The notes under the pieces were generated by a model. That model worked only from the letters and a program-made list of their open reading frames with translations. It had not been told where the DNA came from and made no database searches. 64,000 nucleotides of DNA from Polycladidibacter stylochi (GTDB lineage Bacteria; Pseudomonadota; Alphaproteobacteria; Rhizobiales; Stappiaceae), in the NCBI RefSeq assembly GCF_001562055.1, contig NZ_LLWE01000024.1, forward strand, positions 1-64,000. The letters are read 5' to 3'. The translations under genes were made by a program, and so were the position numbers. Positions 20,487 to 30,368 of the stretch are shown in pieces. How positions within the stretch are numbered: the stretch's first letter is position 1; every line of letters begins with the position of its first letter.

Positions 20487-22754
20487 ATGCGCAGCAGCTT
20501 GGCCGGACCACGCGTTCTACTGCGTCGCCTCCGTGAGGTGATGGCAGAACCCATCGACGCGCAGGAGCGGCTCGATAATATTGTTCGTCTGATTGCAGCA
20601 AATGTGGTTGCAGAGGTTTGCTCTGTATACATATTGCGCGCCGACGGTATTCTGGAGCTGTTTGCCACAGAAGGTCTCAATAAAGGGGCGGTTCATGAAA
20701 CTGCTCTCAACGTGGGCGAAGGCTTGGTTGGCCTTATTGCTTCCAATGCACGCCCCCTGAACCTGCCAAATGCACAGGCTCATCCATCATTTGCTTATCG
20801 GCCGGAAACCGGAGAAGAGCATTACAACTCTTTCCTTGGCGTTCCCATTTTGCGCGCTGGGCGAACACTTGGCGTTTTGGTTGTTCAAAACAAAGAGCAC
20901 CGCACGTACTTTGAAGATGAAGTCGAGGCCTTGCAAACCACGGCAATGGTTATTGCCGAAATGGTTGCAGCAGGCGAGCTGGAAGCGATCGCCCAAAAAG
21001 GCACGACAATTGATGTCATTCGCCCGATGCACCTGACCGGCGTAAGCTTGGCCGACGGTATTGGCCTTGGCCATGTGGTGCTGCATGAGCCGCGCGTTGT
21101 TATCACCAATCTGATTGCAGAGGACGCGGATAGCGAAAAAGAACGCCTTGACGACGCCGTTCTACGCTTGCGTCAGTCGCTTGACCGCATGCTTGCCTCT
21201 GGAGAGTTTTCACAGCATGGCGAGCATCGCGAGGTGCTGGAAGCCTACCGCATGTTCGCCTATGATCGTGGTTGGGTGCGCAAAATTGAAGAAGCTATAC
21301 GCAACGGACTAACCGCCGAAGCTGCCGTGGAAAAGGTACAAAGCGACACGCGCGCCCAGATGTTGAGGCAGACCGACCCTTATCTGCGCGAGCGTTTGCA
21401 TGATCTGGATGACCTCGCCCACCGCCTCATCCGCGAGCTTATGGGCCGCGAACATGGTGCCAATGATAGCGATTTACCCAAAGACGCCATCATCATTGCC
21501 CGCAATATGGGCGCTGCCGAACTGCTGGACTATGACCGTGATCGTATTCGCGGTTTGGTACTGGAAGAAAGCGGCCCCACCAGCCACGTGACCATTGTGG
21601 CCCGTGCGCTCGGCATACCCGCCGTCGGGCAAGTGGAAGACATTGTTTCTCTTACCGAAGCTAATGATGCCATTATTGTTGACGGCGAAGTGGGACAAAT
21701 TTTCTTGCGCCCAGCGAGTGATGTCGAACAAGCCTTTGCCGACAAAGTACGCTTTAGAGCCAAGAGACAAGAGCAGTACCGCCAGCAACGGGAAATGGAA
21801 AGCCGCACCAAGGATGGCACAAACGTAAAGCTTCAGCTTAATGCGGGCTTGCTGGTTGATATGCCGTCCATGGTCGATGCCGGAGCTGACGGGGTCGGTC
21901 TATTTAGAACCGAACTGCAATTTATGGTTGCCTCTTCCATCCCGCGTATGAGTGAGCAACAAGAGCTTTATTCAAAAGTGCTGGACATGGCGGGCGATAA
22001 GCCAGTGACCTTCCGCTCGCTTGATATCGGCGGCGATAAAGTATTACCGTATTTGCGCTTTGCGCAGGAAGAAAACCCTGCCATGGGTTGGCGTGCCATC
22101 CGCTTCGGCCTTGACCGCCCCGGTATGCTACGCACACAAATTCGTGCCATGCTCCACGCTGGTGCAGGCCGCAAATTGCGTATTATGTTTCCTATGGTGG
22201 CTAACACCAGCGAATACCGCCGCGCCCGCGAACTGGTAGAAAAAGAGCTGGCTCATTTGAAACAACATGGCCATGAAGTACCCGCAGAGCTGAAACTGGG
22301 CGTGATGATTGAAGTTCCTGCCCTGCTTTACCAGTTGGAAGAAATCTTCTCAGAGGTAGATTTCGCCTCTGTCGGTTCTAACGACTTGTTCCAGTTCTTT
22401 TATGCAGCAGATCGTGGCAACAACCGTGTGGCTGAACGCTTCGATAGTCTTGCTCCGGCATTTTTGCGCGCACTCAAGTCTATTGTTGAAGTTGGAAACA
22501 GACTGGACAAACCGGTTACCTTGTGTGGTGAGCTGGCAGGTCACCCCTTGTCGGCTATGGCACTACTGGCTATTGGCTACCGGCGTCTATCCATGTCTCC
22601 AGCCTCAATTGGCCCTGTGAAAACCATGCTTTTACAGCTGGATTTGGAAAAACTGCGCCCTGAGTTTTCAACACACTTGCAATTGTGCAACGGGTTGGAC
22701 GATGTGCGCTCGTTCTTAAAAAGCTTTGCCGCCGATCATAACATCCCTGTATAG
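20487..22754 (+). CDS. ptsP: Nitrogen-PTS enzyme I (EI-Ntr), PtsP
   Basis: 755 aa. EI-Ntr takes phosphate from PEP and passes it to NPr (PtsO) and EIIA-Ntr (PtsN), linking nitrogen status to potassium and carbon regulation, including PHB in several alphaproteobacteria. An N-terminal GAF domain covers about 20-165. The phosphohistidine domain has the active-site motif GPTSHVTIVARALG near residue 370. The C-terminal PEP-binding barrel has GADGVGLFRTE and FASVGSNDLFQF. ATG at 20487 with AGGGCAGG upstream. The partner genes ptsO and ptsN are not in the window. Confidence 0.96.
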   Translation: MRSSLAGPRVLLRRLREVMAEPIDAQERLDNIVRLIAANVVAEVCSVYILRADGILELFATEGLNKGAVHETALNVGEGLVGLIASNARPLNLPNAQAHPSFAYRPETGEEHYNSFLGVPILRAGRTLGVLVVQNKEHRTYFEDEVEALQTTAMVIAEMVAAGELEAIAQKGTTIDVIRPMHLTGVSLADGIGLGHVVLHEPRVVITNLIAEDADSEKERLDDAVLRLRQSLDRMLASGEFSQHGEHREVLEAYRMFAYDRGWVRKIEEAIRNGLTAEAAVEKVQSDTRAQMLRQTDPYLRERLHDLDDLAHRLIRELMGREHGANDSDLPKDAIIIARNMGAAELLDYDRDRIRGLVLEESGPTSHVTIVARALGIPAVGQVEDIVSLTEANDAIIVDGEVGQIFLRPASDVEQAFADKVRFRAKRQEQYRQQREMESRTKDGTNVKLQLNAGLLVDMPSMVDAGADGVGLFRTELQFMVASSIPRMSEQQELYSKVLDMAGDKPVTFRSLDIGGDKVLPYLRFAQEENPAMGWRAIRFGLDRPGMLRTQIRAMLHAGAGRKLRIMFPMVANTSEYRRARELVEKELAHLKQHGHEVPAELKLGVMIEVPALLYQLEEIFSEVDFASVGSNDLFQFFYAADRGNNRVAERFDSLAPAFLRALKSIVEVGNRLDKPVTLCGELAGHPLSAMALLAIGYRRLSMSPASIGPVKTMLLQLDLEKLRPEFSTHLQLCNGLDDVRSFLKSFAADHNIPV

Positions 22755-22767
22755 GCATATATTAAAG

Positions 22768-22797
22768 CCCGCGCATTAAACCAATAGCGCGGGTTAT
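22768..22797 (+). terminator. Hairpin after ptsP
   Basis: CCCGCGC / GCGCGGG stem (22768-22774 and 22787-22793) with a 12-base loop, followed by TTATTAAT. It is a modest terminator between ptsP and prfA. Confidence 0.6.
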
Positions 22798-22832
22798 TAA
22801 TGTGCCTATGCTTGATAAGGAGAAGAGCGCAC

Positions 22833-23906
22833 ATGCTGGCGCCAGAAAAACTAGATACACTTTTAAATCGCTTTGAACAGATTGAGGCCGAGATGGCGTC
22901 AGGGCCTGATCCGCAGGTCTACATCAAACTCTCCCGCGATTATGCCGAACTGGATCCAGTGGTTCAGTCCATTCGCCAACTGCGCAAAGCAGAAAGTGAC
23001 CTGGAAGGGGCAAAAGCCCTGCTTGAAGATGCCGGCACCGATGCTGAAATGAAAGAGTTGGCGCAGCTGGAACGCGACGAGCTGGTAAGCCAAGTGGAAG
23101 AGCTGACGCAAAAAGTTCGTGTTGGCCTGCTGCCGCGCGATAAGGCCGACAGCCACGATGTTATTTTGGAAGTGCGTGCCGGTACCGGCGGCGATGAAGC
23201 TGCGCTGTTTGCCGGTAATTTGTTCCGCATGTACCAGCGCTTTGCCGAGCTCAACGGCTGGAAGGTTGAAATTCTTTCCACCAGTGAAGGCGAAGTGGGC
23301 GGCTTTAAGGAAATTGTAGCTGCCGTAACAGGCAGCGAGGTTTTCGCCAAGTTCAAGTTTGAATCGGGTGTGCACCGCGTGCAGCGTGTACCGGAAACCG
23401 AATCCGGTGGCCGTATTCACACCTCTGCCGCCACAGTTGCTGTACTGCCACAGGCGGAAGAAGTCGACGTGGAAATCAACCCGTCAGAGCTGCGCATTGA
23501 TACATACCGCGCTTCCGGTGCCGGTGGTCAGCACGTCAACACCACCGATTCCGCAGTGCGTATTACCCACGAGCCAACAGGTATTGTGGTGGCTGTACAG
23601 GACGAGCGCTCACAACATAAAAACAAAGACCGCGCCATGAAGTTGCTGCGGGCAAAAATCTTTGAAGTAGAGCGTGAGCGTGCAGCATCTGAGCGCACGG
23701 AAGCCCGCCGCTTGCAGGTTGGCTCTGGCGACCGCTCTGAGCGCATTCGCACCTATAACTTCCCTCAGGGCCGTGTGACCGACCACCGTATTGGCCTTAC
23801 CCTTTACAAGCTGGACCAGATTATTGCCGGTGATGGTTTGGGGGAAGTCGTTGATGCATTGATTATGGACCATCAGGCCAACTTGCTGGCAGCCGAAGGT
23901 TTATAA
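22833..23906 (+). CDS. prfA: Peptide chain release factor 1
   Basis: 357 aa from the ATG at 22833 with AAGGAG upstream. RF1 reads UAA and UAG and triggers peptide release. The PCRF domain is N-terminal. The codon-recognition tripeptide is P-E-T (residues 187-189) and the catalytic GGQ is G231-G232-Q233 in [16 protein letters not shown]. The glutamine is the methylation target of PrmC, whose gene starts directly after this stop codon. Confidence 0.98.
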   Translation: MLAPEKLDTLLNRFEQIEAEMASGPDPQVYIKLSRDYAELDPVVQSIRQLRKAESDLEGAKALLEDAGTDAEMKELAQLERDELVSQVEELTQKVRVGLLPRDKADSHDVILEVRAGTGGDEAALFAGNLFRMYQRFAELNGWKVEILSTSEGEVGGFKEIVAAVTGSEVFAKFKFESGVHRVQRVPETESGGRIHTSAATVAVLPQAEEVDVEINPSELRIDTYRASGAGGQHVNTTDSAVRITHEPTGIVVAVQDERSQHKNKDRAMKLLRAKIFEVERERAASERTEARRLQVGSGDRSERIRTYNFPQGRVTDHRIGLTLYKLDQIIAGDGLGEVVDALIMDHQANLLAAEGL

Positions 23907-24770
23907 GTGGCATCGCAAAAGACGATAGGTGAGTACTACCGTGCTATGCGGCAAAAGTTTCGAGAAGCAGCAATAACAGAGGCTGAGCTCGACGCTAAAG
24001 TACTTGTGGCAGAGGCATGTCAAAAGACTCTAGCCTCTTTGCCTCTTAGCTATGAGTGCTTACTAGAGCCCCCGGTCCAAGACAAACTGGCTCACTGGCA
24101 AGAACAACGTCTTGCCGGGATGCCAGTGGGGCGAATTATAGGCTATCGCGAATTTTGGGGCCTCCAGTTTAGGCTTTCAGCTGACACGTTGGAACCGCGC
24201 CCGGATACGGAAACACTTGTTGATAGCGTGCTGGCCAATCTGGACAAAAAAAACAAACTTAATGACCCATTATTTTTTGCGGATATGGGAACCGGTAGCG
24301 GTGCTATTGCCATAGCTCTATTGACGGAATTACCATATGCACAGGCAATAGCTGTGGATTTATCGCTTGGCGCGGCGCAAATGGCAAAAAAAAATGCACA
24401 GCTCAACGGTGTAGAAAGCCGACTTTTGGTTGTTCAAGGTAACCTTTTACATGCCGCCCGTCCTGGCCTTGATTTTGTTGTAAGTAACCCCCCCTACATC
24501 AAAACAGAGGTTTTGCAACAACTCGATCAGACCGTAAAAGACTATGATCCCTTACTGGCACTTGATGGGGGATGTGATGGTTTAAATCCGTACAAGCCAT
24601 TGATAGAACAAGCGAATAATATCATTAAGCTAGGTGGCAGCTTGCATATGGAAATAGGTTTCGACCAACAAAACGACCTTGAAAAACTCAGTATGGAAGT
24701 GCTGGGCAAGTCTTGCACATGTCAACACGATTTAGCTGGTCAACCTAGGGTTATCACAATTGAATTTTGA
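23907..24770 (+). CDS. prmC: Release factor glutamine methyltransferase PrmC
   Basis: 287 aa, starting at a GTG that directly follows the prfA stop with AAGG in the prfA end, so the two are translationally coupled. SAM motif DMGTGSG is at 126-132 and the substrate-Gln motif NPPY at 194-197. It methylates the GGQ glutamine of release factors. Its sequence is AT-richer and more Lys-rich than prfA, but all motifs are intact. Confidence 0.95.
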   Translation: MASQKTIGEYYRAMRQKFREAAITEAELDAKVLVAEACQKTLASLPLSYECLLEPPVQDKLAHWQEQRLAGMPVGRIIGYREFWGLQFRLSADTLEPRPDTETLVDSVLANLDKKNKLNDPLFFADMGTGSGAIAIALLTELPYAQAIAVDLSLGAAQMAKKNAQLNGVESRLLVVQGNLLHAARPGLDFVVSNPPYIKTEVLQQLDQTVKDYDPLLALDGGCDGLNPYKPLIEQANNIIKLGGSLHMEIGFDQQNDLEKLSMEVLGKSCTCQHDLAGQPRVITIEF

Positions 24771-25195
24771 AAATCCGGAAGTTAACAGCCAATGACATCT
24801 TATAGGATTTGTTAAGAAAAAAGTCCTTGGAAAATCTCTCAAAAGCGGCTAGGTTCAATGCGCCGACAAGCACTACCAGCGATAAGCTGATAAGGGTAAT
24901 ACTCAAATTTTATGAGTAGCTCCAAAAAGACGGTGAAATTGTTTCAGGATACAATTTGGAAGCTCTTGCTATCGCAATATTGGTAATGCGTGCCTTTGGG
25001 TAGCTTTTTCGTAGCGTTGGCCTATCGCATAAAACAAACGAATGGGATTGAGTGCGATTGCATTTGAGTGTGGGCGACAATGATGTCGAACAACACAAAA
25101 GTTTATTGGTGGGTTGTTTATCCGTGAATGGGTATTGAACCGAGTGGAAGGTCAGCACTTTGTGTTGATCGCCGTTCGTGAAAGAAAACGGCAGA
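24771..25195 (+). other. Long intergenic leader before the DUF4167 gene
   Basis: About 425 bases without a convincing gene. It contains a 7-bp inverted repeat AAATTGT / ACAATTT (24936-24942 and 24951-24957) and a repeated CTATCGCA (about 24970 and 25022). A short minus-strand frame (82 codons) lacks a ribosome binding site and coding character. It probably holds the promoter and a long 5' UTR of the next gene. Confidence 0.5.
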
Positions 25196-26035
25196 ATGAG
25201 ACCAGGAAATCAAAAAAACAATCGGATGCGTGGTCGTGGACGCAAAGCGCCTAACACGCTTACCAGAACATTTGAATCGAACGGACCTGATGTAAAGATT
25301 CGCGGTACTGCCATGCATATTGCGGAAAAATACACCCAGCTTGCACGTGATGCACAAGCAGCTGGCGACCGCGTCATGTCAGAAAACTACAGTCAGCATG
25401 CTGAGCATTATCAGCGTATTATTGCTGCAGCTCAGGCACAAATGTCCCCCGCGCATTCGAACAATGCAGGACGACATAATAGCGAGATGGCAACACCAGC
25501 TGCACCGCAAGACAATGCTGATGCTGAACGCCAGCAAGTGGCTACAAGTGTCGACTTAACAGCAGAAGCTGCGGCAGAAACAGTTGTTACGTCGGATGCG
25601 AGCCCTGTAATGGGTCTGGATGCTCCACAGCCATTTATTGAAGACGCCAGCAATAATTCCTCTCAGGAAATTCCTGCGCCGACACCTTCAACACTTGAAG
25701 ATGAAGACGAAGACAAACCACGCCGCCGCGCTCGTGGCACCCGTGGTCGTGGGGTTCGCCGCGCAAATGCAGCCCCTGTTGCCGCATTGCCTGACGAACT
25801 GGCCGAAGCGTCTTCACAGCAGGCACCAACCGAGGAAGCCGAGGTCAAACCGCGTAGGCCCAGAACACCAAGGACACCGCGCGCAAGGAACCCGAGAACC
25901 CCACGTACAGCAACCGGTCGCGGTAGACGCCCTGCAGCAGATGCTCTACAGCAAACCGAATTGCCTGGCGTAGGTGGCGATGATGCTCCGCAAGCTTCAA
26001 CGCCAGCGAGCATTCCAGCGGACACTGACAACTAG
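25196..26035 (+). CDS. DUF4167 domain-containing protein
   Basis: 279 aa from the ATG at 25196, chosen because the family starts MRPG-x-NRMRGRGRK; a GTG 18 bases upstream is unlikely. The DUF4167 domain (about 1-80) is basic with RTFESNGPDVKIRG and AEKYTQLARDAQ. The rest is disordered: an acidic middle, then Arg/Pro-rich stretches RRRARGTRGRGVRR and RPRTPRTPRARNPRTPR that look like RNA or ribosome contacts. Function is unknown. Its place after prmC is conserved in rhizobia and suggests a link to translation. Confidence 0.9.
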   Translation: MRPGNQKNNRMRGRGRKAPNTLTRTFESNGPDVKIRGTAMHIAEKYTQLARDAQAAGDRVMSENYSQHAEHYQRIIAAAQAQMSPAHSNNAGRHNSEMATPAAPQDNADAERQQVATSVDLTAEAAAETVVTSDASPVMGLDAPQPFIEDASNNSSQEIPAPTPSTLEDEDEDKPRRRARGTRGRGVRRANAAPVAALPDELAEASSQQAPTEEAEVKPRRPRTPRTPRARNPRTPRTATGRGRRPAADALQQTELPGVGGDDAPQASTPASIPADTDN

Positions 26036-26037
26036 CG

Positions 26038-26075
26038 CACTTGCCGTTTGTTTAACTTCAATCAAACGGCAAGTG
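26038..26075 (+). other. Strong 13-bp hairpin after the DUF4167 gene
   Basis: A perfect 13-bp inverted repeat (26038-26050 and 26063-26075, arms CACTTGCCGTTTG / CAAACGGCAAGTG) with a 12-base loop begins 3 bases after the stop codon. No T-run follows. It may protect the 3' end or pair with another RNA. Confidence 0.6.
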
Positions 26076-26171
26076 ACCGCCCTAACATTTTTAATAGTGC
26101 ATTTCGGTTGCTGAGAGAGTGAAAGCTCTTTGGATTTTTTTGCTCTATACCTATCAAGATATGTAAAGCAT

Positions 26172-26196
26172 AAAAGCCCGCCTAAGCGGGCTTTTA
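26172..26196. terminator. Bidirectional terminator
   Basis: AAAAGCCCGC-CTAA-GCGGGCTTTT, a 10-bp perfect stem with a tetraloop and T-runs on both strands, lies between the convergent DUF4167 and L,D-transpeptidase genes. Confidence 0.9.
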
Positions 26197-26265
26197 TAAT
26201 ATATTTTATCCATCAACTGCTATTATTTAGTAAGCAAGGATAATATTAAAGCAACAGCAAGTAAC

Positions 26266-26889
26266 TCAACGAACGATAACTTTTGTACCAACCTTCACCT
26301 GATCGTATAAATACTCAACATCATCATTGAACATACGTATACAGCCAGATGACATGGCAAGACCGATGGACCAGTCTTCATTGGTCCCGTGTATACGATA
26401 AATCGTATCGCCTAAATACAACGCACGTGCACCCAATGGATTATTAGGGCCACCTTCCATGAAAGCAGGTAAGTCACGACCATTTTCACGCTTTTCTCTA
26501 GCAACCATCTCTGGCGGTGGTGTCCAGCCCGGCCATTCGGCTTTACGGCTAATGCGTTGTCTTCCTTTCCACTCAAAACCTTCTCTACCGACACCGATGC
26601 CATAGCGCATAGCGGTGCCACCTTTCATGACGTGTAAAAGCTGCCGTTTTTTTGTATCAACAATAATTGTACCCGGAGTTTCTTTACCATCATAGGGAAT
26701 AATCTTACGCTTGAATTTCTTGCGTGCTTTACGAGCCAAAGTAGAAGCTGAATCGCGGTAGGTAACCCATTCGCCTTTTTCATTGTCCCAGTATTGCCCA
26801 GCCGTAGCGCTTGCAACAAATGACGTACTTGTAAAAACAGCGGTCATGAGAGCCAAACAAATGGCGCTTGCACCTATTCCAAATCGCAT
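26266..26889 (-). CDS. L,D-transpeptidase (YkuD family)
   Basis: 207 aa from the ATG at 26889, chosen for GGGGG seven bases upstream and for the signal peptide that follows (residues 1-30, cleavage near ATA|GQ). The YkuD domain covers about 72-207, with HGTN (H167) and the active-site motif SSGCIRM, C183 being the nucleophile. Such enzymes make 3-3 cross-links in peptidoglycan or attach lipoproteins to it, in the periplasm. It is a single-domain member without LysM or peptidoglycan-binding modules. Confidence 0.93.
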   Translation of the reverse strand: MRFGIGASAICLALMTAVFTSTSFVASATAGQYWDNEKGEWVTYRDSASTLARKARKKFKRKIIPYDGKETPGTIIVDTKKRQLLHVMKGGTAMRYGIGVGREGFEWKGRQRISRKAEWPGWTPPPEMVAREKRENGRDLPAFMEGGPNNPLGARALYLGDTIYRIHGTNEDWSIGLAMSSGCIRMFNDDVEYLYDQVKVGTKVIVR

Positions 26890-27224
26890 TGCAAACCCCC
26901 AAAAGAATGCCTTATTGCTACTCACGAATTTGCTATTTATTGGTATTCCAGCGAAATATGCCGATAGCAAGAAACGAGCCTCTTGTGCTCTAATTGGTTC
27001 TTTAGGAATAAAACCACAGCAATGCAACCCATAAATTAAGCAGTCCAGTGGAAAGAAGTAGCTACTATAAACCTTTACTATAAAAAAACTGATCATTGTA
27101 ATAGGTAGTAACCTAAAGTCATGCCATGCAATTCACAGAACCTAACTCAATGATCTATTGAATTATATCCAAACTTTTCTATTATTTTCAATAAATAGGA
27201 TTTGTGCCCCTGAGGAAATATCTC
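26890..27224. other. AT-rich divergent intergenic region
   Basis: 335 bases between two divergent genes, AT-rich and without coding signals. It must contain both promoters. I see no clear box pair, repeat or RNA structure. Confidence 0.4.
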
Positions 27225-28013
27225 GTGAACATTGTACAACATTTAGAAAATACATTACCCTATATATCATTCAATAATACATCAGATAATTCAATAATTT
27301 TCATCCATGGCTTTGGTAGTGATGCCAACACATGGCATAATATTCAACAGCAATTCTCCAAAAAATATAGCAGTATTGCTTTTCATCTACCTGCACATGG
27401 CAAAGCGCAAGATTGGCCAAGGCAAGGAAACGCCATAACAGCCGCAAAAGAAGTTCAAGCCAGCCTTAAAAATATGGAAATAACGCATTGCCATCTCGTT
27501 GGCCACTCCATGGGCGGGGCAATCGCTGCATTAATTGCCATGAAGAACCCACAATTGGTTAAAAGCCTCACCCTTTTAGCTCCAGGTGGCTTTGGACATG
27601 AAATAAACTATCCGCTTATGCAAGCCTATGCCAATATCAACAGTGAAGCAGAAGCACGTCGAGTACTGCAGGAATTTGTTGCCCCCACATTCAAACTCCC
27701 CCGTAAAATGCCAGGCTATGTCTACGAGCAACGCATAAAACCCGGCATGCATGAGCGCTTGAATAATATACTCGCGCAGATCACGAAGAATGGTGAACAA
27801 GGCACCCTGCCGCTCGATAAGCTCGCCAGCACACCCTACCCGCTCTCCGTTATCTGGGGGGAACAGGACGCAATTGTGCCTGTCTCGCAATTGAACAATC
27901 TGCCACCAAGTGTAGCAAGACCAATCTTGAAAGACACCGGTCATATGGTTCATCTTGAAAGACCGCAGGAAACTATTACCGCCATAAAAGCCAATATTGA
28001 ACAGGCCACATAA
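27225..28013 (+). CDS. Alpha/beta hydrolase
   Basis: 262 aa from a GTG at 27225 with TGAGGA eight bases upstream; another GTG at 27204 is possible. Fold motifs: oxyanion HGFGSDANTWH, nucleophile GHSMGG (near residue 94), acid in WGEQDAIVP and the His in DTGHMVHLERP. It resembles the hydrolase domain found in acetoin-cleaving system components and other esterases. AT-rich compared with neighbours. Substrate unknown. Confidence 0.85.
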   Translation: MNIVQHLENTLPYISFNNTSDNSIIFIHGFGSDANTWHNIQQQFSKKYSSIAFHLPAHGKAQDWPRQGNAITAAKEVQASLKNMEITHCHLVGHSMGGAIAALIAMKNPQLVKSLTLLAPGGFGHEINYPLMQAYANINSEAEARRVLQEFVAPTFKLPRKMPGYVYEQRIKPGMHERLNNILAQITKNGEQGTLPLDKLASTPYPLSVIWGEQDAIVPVSQLNNLPPSVARPILKDTGHMVHLERPQETITAIKANIEQAT

Positions 28014-28097
28014 TAAACAGCTTCTACCAGAAGCCACGAAAACCACCGCAAACCAATGCAGCGGTTTCCATTTATGAATGCTGTATCCAAATCCAAG

Positions 28098-29288
28098 CTA
28101 TGCCGGGGGTAATAAATCTTCCCGCCATGGCTGGCCAATAACGCGCCGTGCCATCATATGAGATTTTGGATGGTTGACACTGTCTACACAAACCAGCTTG
28201 TCGTCCTGAAGGTAGGCGATATAGAAGCTGTGGTTGTCACGCGAACCAACCTCGACAACACGCTCATATGCTCGCGCCAAACCGGCAATTTGCAATTTAC
28301 AGTCATACTGATCCGACCAGAACCAAGGCAGCGGATCATACTCCGCACCTTCACCCATTAAACTACCAGCAACTATTTTCGCTTGATCTATAGCATTTTG
28401 TACGCTTTCCAAGCGCATAGAGCAGTTGTAGCGAGGAGAAAAGAAGCGGCTGCAATCACCGCAAGCATAAATATCTTCGTGCGATGTCCGGCCTTGCCCA
28501 TCGACCAAAATACCATCATCACATTCAATATTACTCGCAAGTGCCAAGCTGTCATTAGGCAATGCCCCCACAGCGCTTAATACCAGATCACAAGGGAAAA
28601 CCTCGCCTTCTTGCGTTTCGACACCGCTCACGCTTTCGGTGCCATGGAACTGTTTCAAAACCTGTCCACACAGTACTTTCACACCGTTCGCTGCATGAAG
28701 CCCTGCAAAAAACTCGGAAATCTGCGGTGCCACAACCCGTTTCAACAAACGTTCCTGCGCTTCCAACACCACCACATCAAGCCCGAGCTGCTTGGCCACA
28801 GCTGCAACCTCTAGCCCCACATAGCCGCCGCCCACGATAACCAGTTTCTTGCCCGCTTGCATGTGTGGGCGTAGCCGATCAATATCACTGATACTGCGCA
28901 CATTGAAAATACCAGCCAGTTGCTTACCTCGCGCATCCAGCTCTGCAGGCAATTGGCGCGCCCGCGTGCCAGTGGCAAACACCAAGCGATCAAACCCCTT
29001 CGTTTCGCCACTCGCCAGTGTTAATTGATGTCCGGCCATATCTACTTGGGTTACACGATCATTCAACACATCTATCTTTTGTTGCTCATAAAAGGCAGCT
29101 GGTCGTAAATACAACCCGTCTTGAGGCATTTCACCTTTCAGATAACGCTTGGATAGAGGTGGACGCTGATAAGGCAAATGACCTTCATCACCAATGATAG
29201 TGAGTGCACCTTCATAGCCTTTTTGGCGCAGCGAAATAGCAACTTGTGCACCAGCTTGACCGGCACCAACAATACAGATGGACTTCAT
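28098..29288 (-). CDS. FAD-dependent NAD(P)H:ferredoxin reductase
   Basis: 396 aa. It belongs to the putidaredoxin/rubredoxin reductase class. The FAD-binding GAGQAG is at residues 8-13, the NAD-binding GGGYVGLEVA near 153-162, the second FAD site is IYACGDC near 273, and a reductase C-terminal domain follows (WFWSDQYDCKLQIAGL). It moves electrons from NAD(P)H to a small iron-sulfur protein for a P450 or oxygenase. No ferredoxin or P450 gene is nearby, so the partner is unknown. Confidence 0.9.
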   Translation of the reverse strand: MKSICIVGAGQAGAQVAISLRQKGYEGALTIIGDEGHLPYQRPPLSKRYLKGEMPQDGLYLRPAAFYEQQKIDVLNDRVTQVDMAGHQLTLASGETKGFDRLVFATGTRARQLPAELDARGKQLAGIFNVRSISDIDRLRPHMQAGKKLVIVGGGYVGLEVAAVAKQLGLDVVVLEAQERLLKRVVAPQISEFFAGLHAANGVKVLCGQVLKQFHGTESVSGVETQEGEVFPCDLVLSAVGALPNDSLALASNIECDDGILVDGQGRTSHEDIYACGDCSRFFSPRYNCSMRLESVQNAIDQAKIVAGSLMGEGAEYDPLPWFWSDQYDCKLQIAGLARAYERVVEVGSRDNHSFYIAYLQDDKLVCVDSVNHPKSHMMARRVIGQPWREDLLPPA

Positions 29289-29480
29289 TTCAAACCTAAG
29301 ATTTTATAGCGGGATATCAAAGCCTAAACTGTTTAGATATCGGGCGCAATACGGGAACCCTACTCTTAGTGCTTATGAGACAATAAGACGTTTTAATGAG
29401 CGCTCGAGCATAAATGGACACTTGCCCTAAGCAAGCACCACTCTTACAACACATATGACATTCGCATTCATAGGCTTATC

Positions 29481-30368
29481 TTGACTACATCTGTAAAACT
29501 CATTCCCGCCGCCTTTGTGCTGTTCTGGTCCACCGGATTTATTGGCGCAAAAATGGGCGCACCCTACGCCTCGCCCTTTGTGTTTCTCACGCTCCGCTTC
29601 TTTTGCGTGCTACCGCTCCTCGCTCTCATTCTCTACTGGCAACAACAGTCTTTCACCTTACCGCGCAAAACCGCTATGCATGCCATTATCACCGGTGCTT
29701 TGGTGCATGGGGTTTATCTTGCCGGTGTTTTTTGGAGTATTGACCAAGGTTTGCCAGCGGGTGTAACCGCCATGATTATGGGCGTGCAGCCTTTGCTCAC
29801 CGGCATGTTCTCGGCACTGTTGTTGGGCGAAAGTATCTCAACAAAACAATGGGGTGCACTTACCTGCGGCCTTATCGGTGTGATGCTGGTGATCCTGCCC
29901 AAACTGGGGGGAAGTATGGAAGAAATACCACTCTATACGCTGCCGGCAGCCCTTATTGCAGTGGTTACAATCAGCTGCGGCACCGCCTACCAAAAGAAAA
30001 TGCCACAGGGAACGAACCTTATAGCGGCAACCACCTACCAATATATTGGTGCGCTTCTTGTACTCCTGCCTCTTTCCATAAGTGAAAACTGGCAGGTAAC
30101 ATGGAGCGGAGAATTTATTTTTGCCCTTGGTTGGCTGGTTCTGGTTCTCTCTATAGGAGCGGTTTTGCTCCTACTGGTACTCATCCGCGAAGGAGCCGTT
30201 TCATCAACCGCACGCCTGTTTTATCTTGTACCGGTTGCAACCACGATCGAGAGCTATTTGTTATTCGGCGAAACCTTGCACCCGATACAATTGCTTGGCA
30301 TGTGCGTTATAATGGCGGCAATCTTGTTAGCGCGTCCCCGTCCGATCCCTGCGCCCGCCAGCGATTGA
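29481..30368 (+). CDS. DMT family transporter (EamA)
   Basis: 295 aa starting at a TTG at 29481; no in-frame ATG precedes it. Ten hydrophobic segments form two EamA repeats (about 8-140 and 150-290), starting with LIPAAFVLFWSTGFIGAKMG. Such inner-membrane exporters move metabolites or amino acids; the substrate is not predictable. The last 62 bases overlap the convergent YihY-family gene on the other strand. Confidence 0.9.
   Translation: MTTSVKLIPAAFVLFWSTGFIGAKMGAPYASPFVFLTLRFFCVLPLLALILYWQQQSFTLPRKTAMHAIITGALVHGVYLAGVFWSIDQGLPAGVTAMIMGVQPLLTGMFSALLLGESISTKQWGALTCGLIGVMLVILPKLGGSMEEIPLYTLPAALIAVVTISCGTAYQKKMPQGTNLIAATTYQYIGALLVLLPLSISENWQVTWSGEFIFALGWLVLVLSIGAVLLLLVLIREGAVSSTARLFYLVPVATTIESYLLFGETLHPIQLLGMCVIMAAILLARPRPIPAPASD

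Noticed and set aside
24910-25158. 82-codon minus-strand frame before the DUF4167 gene
   Set aside because: No ribosome binding site, no protein-like pattern, and it lies antisense to the probable 5' UTR.
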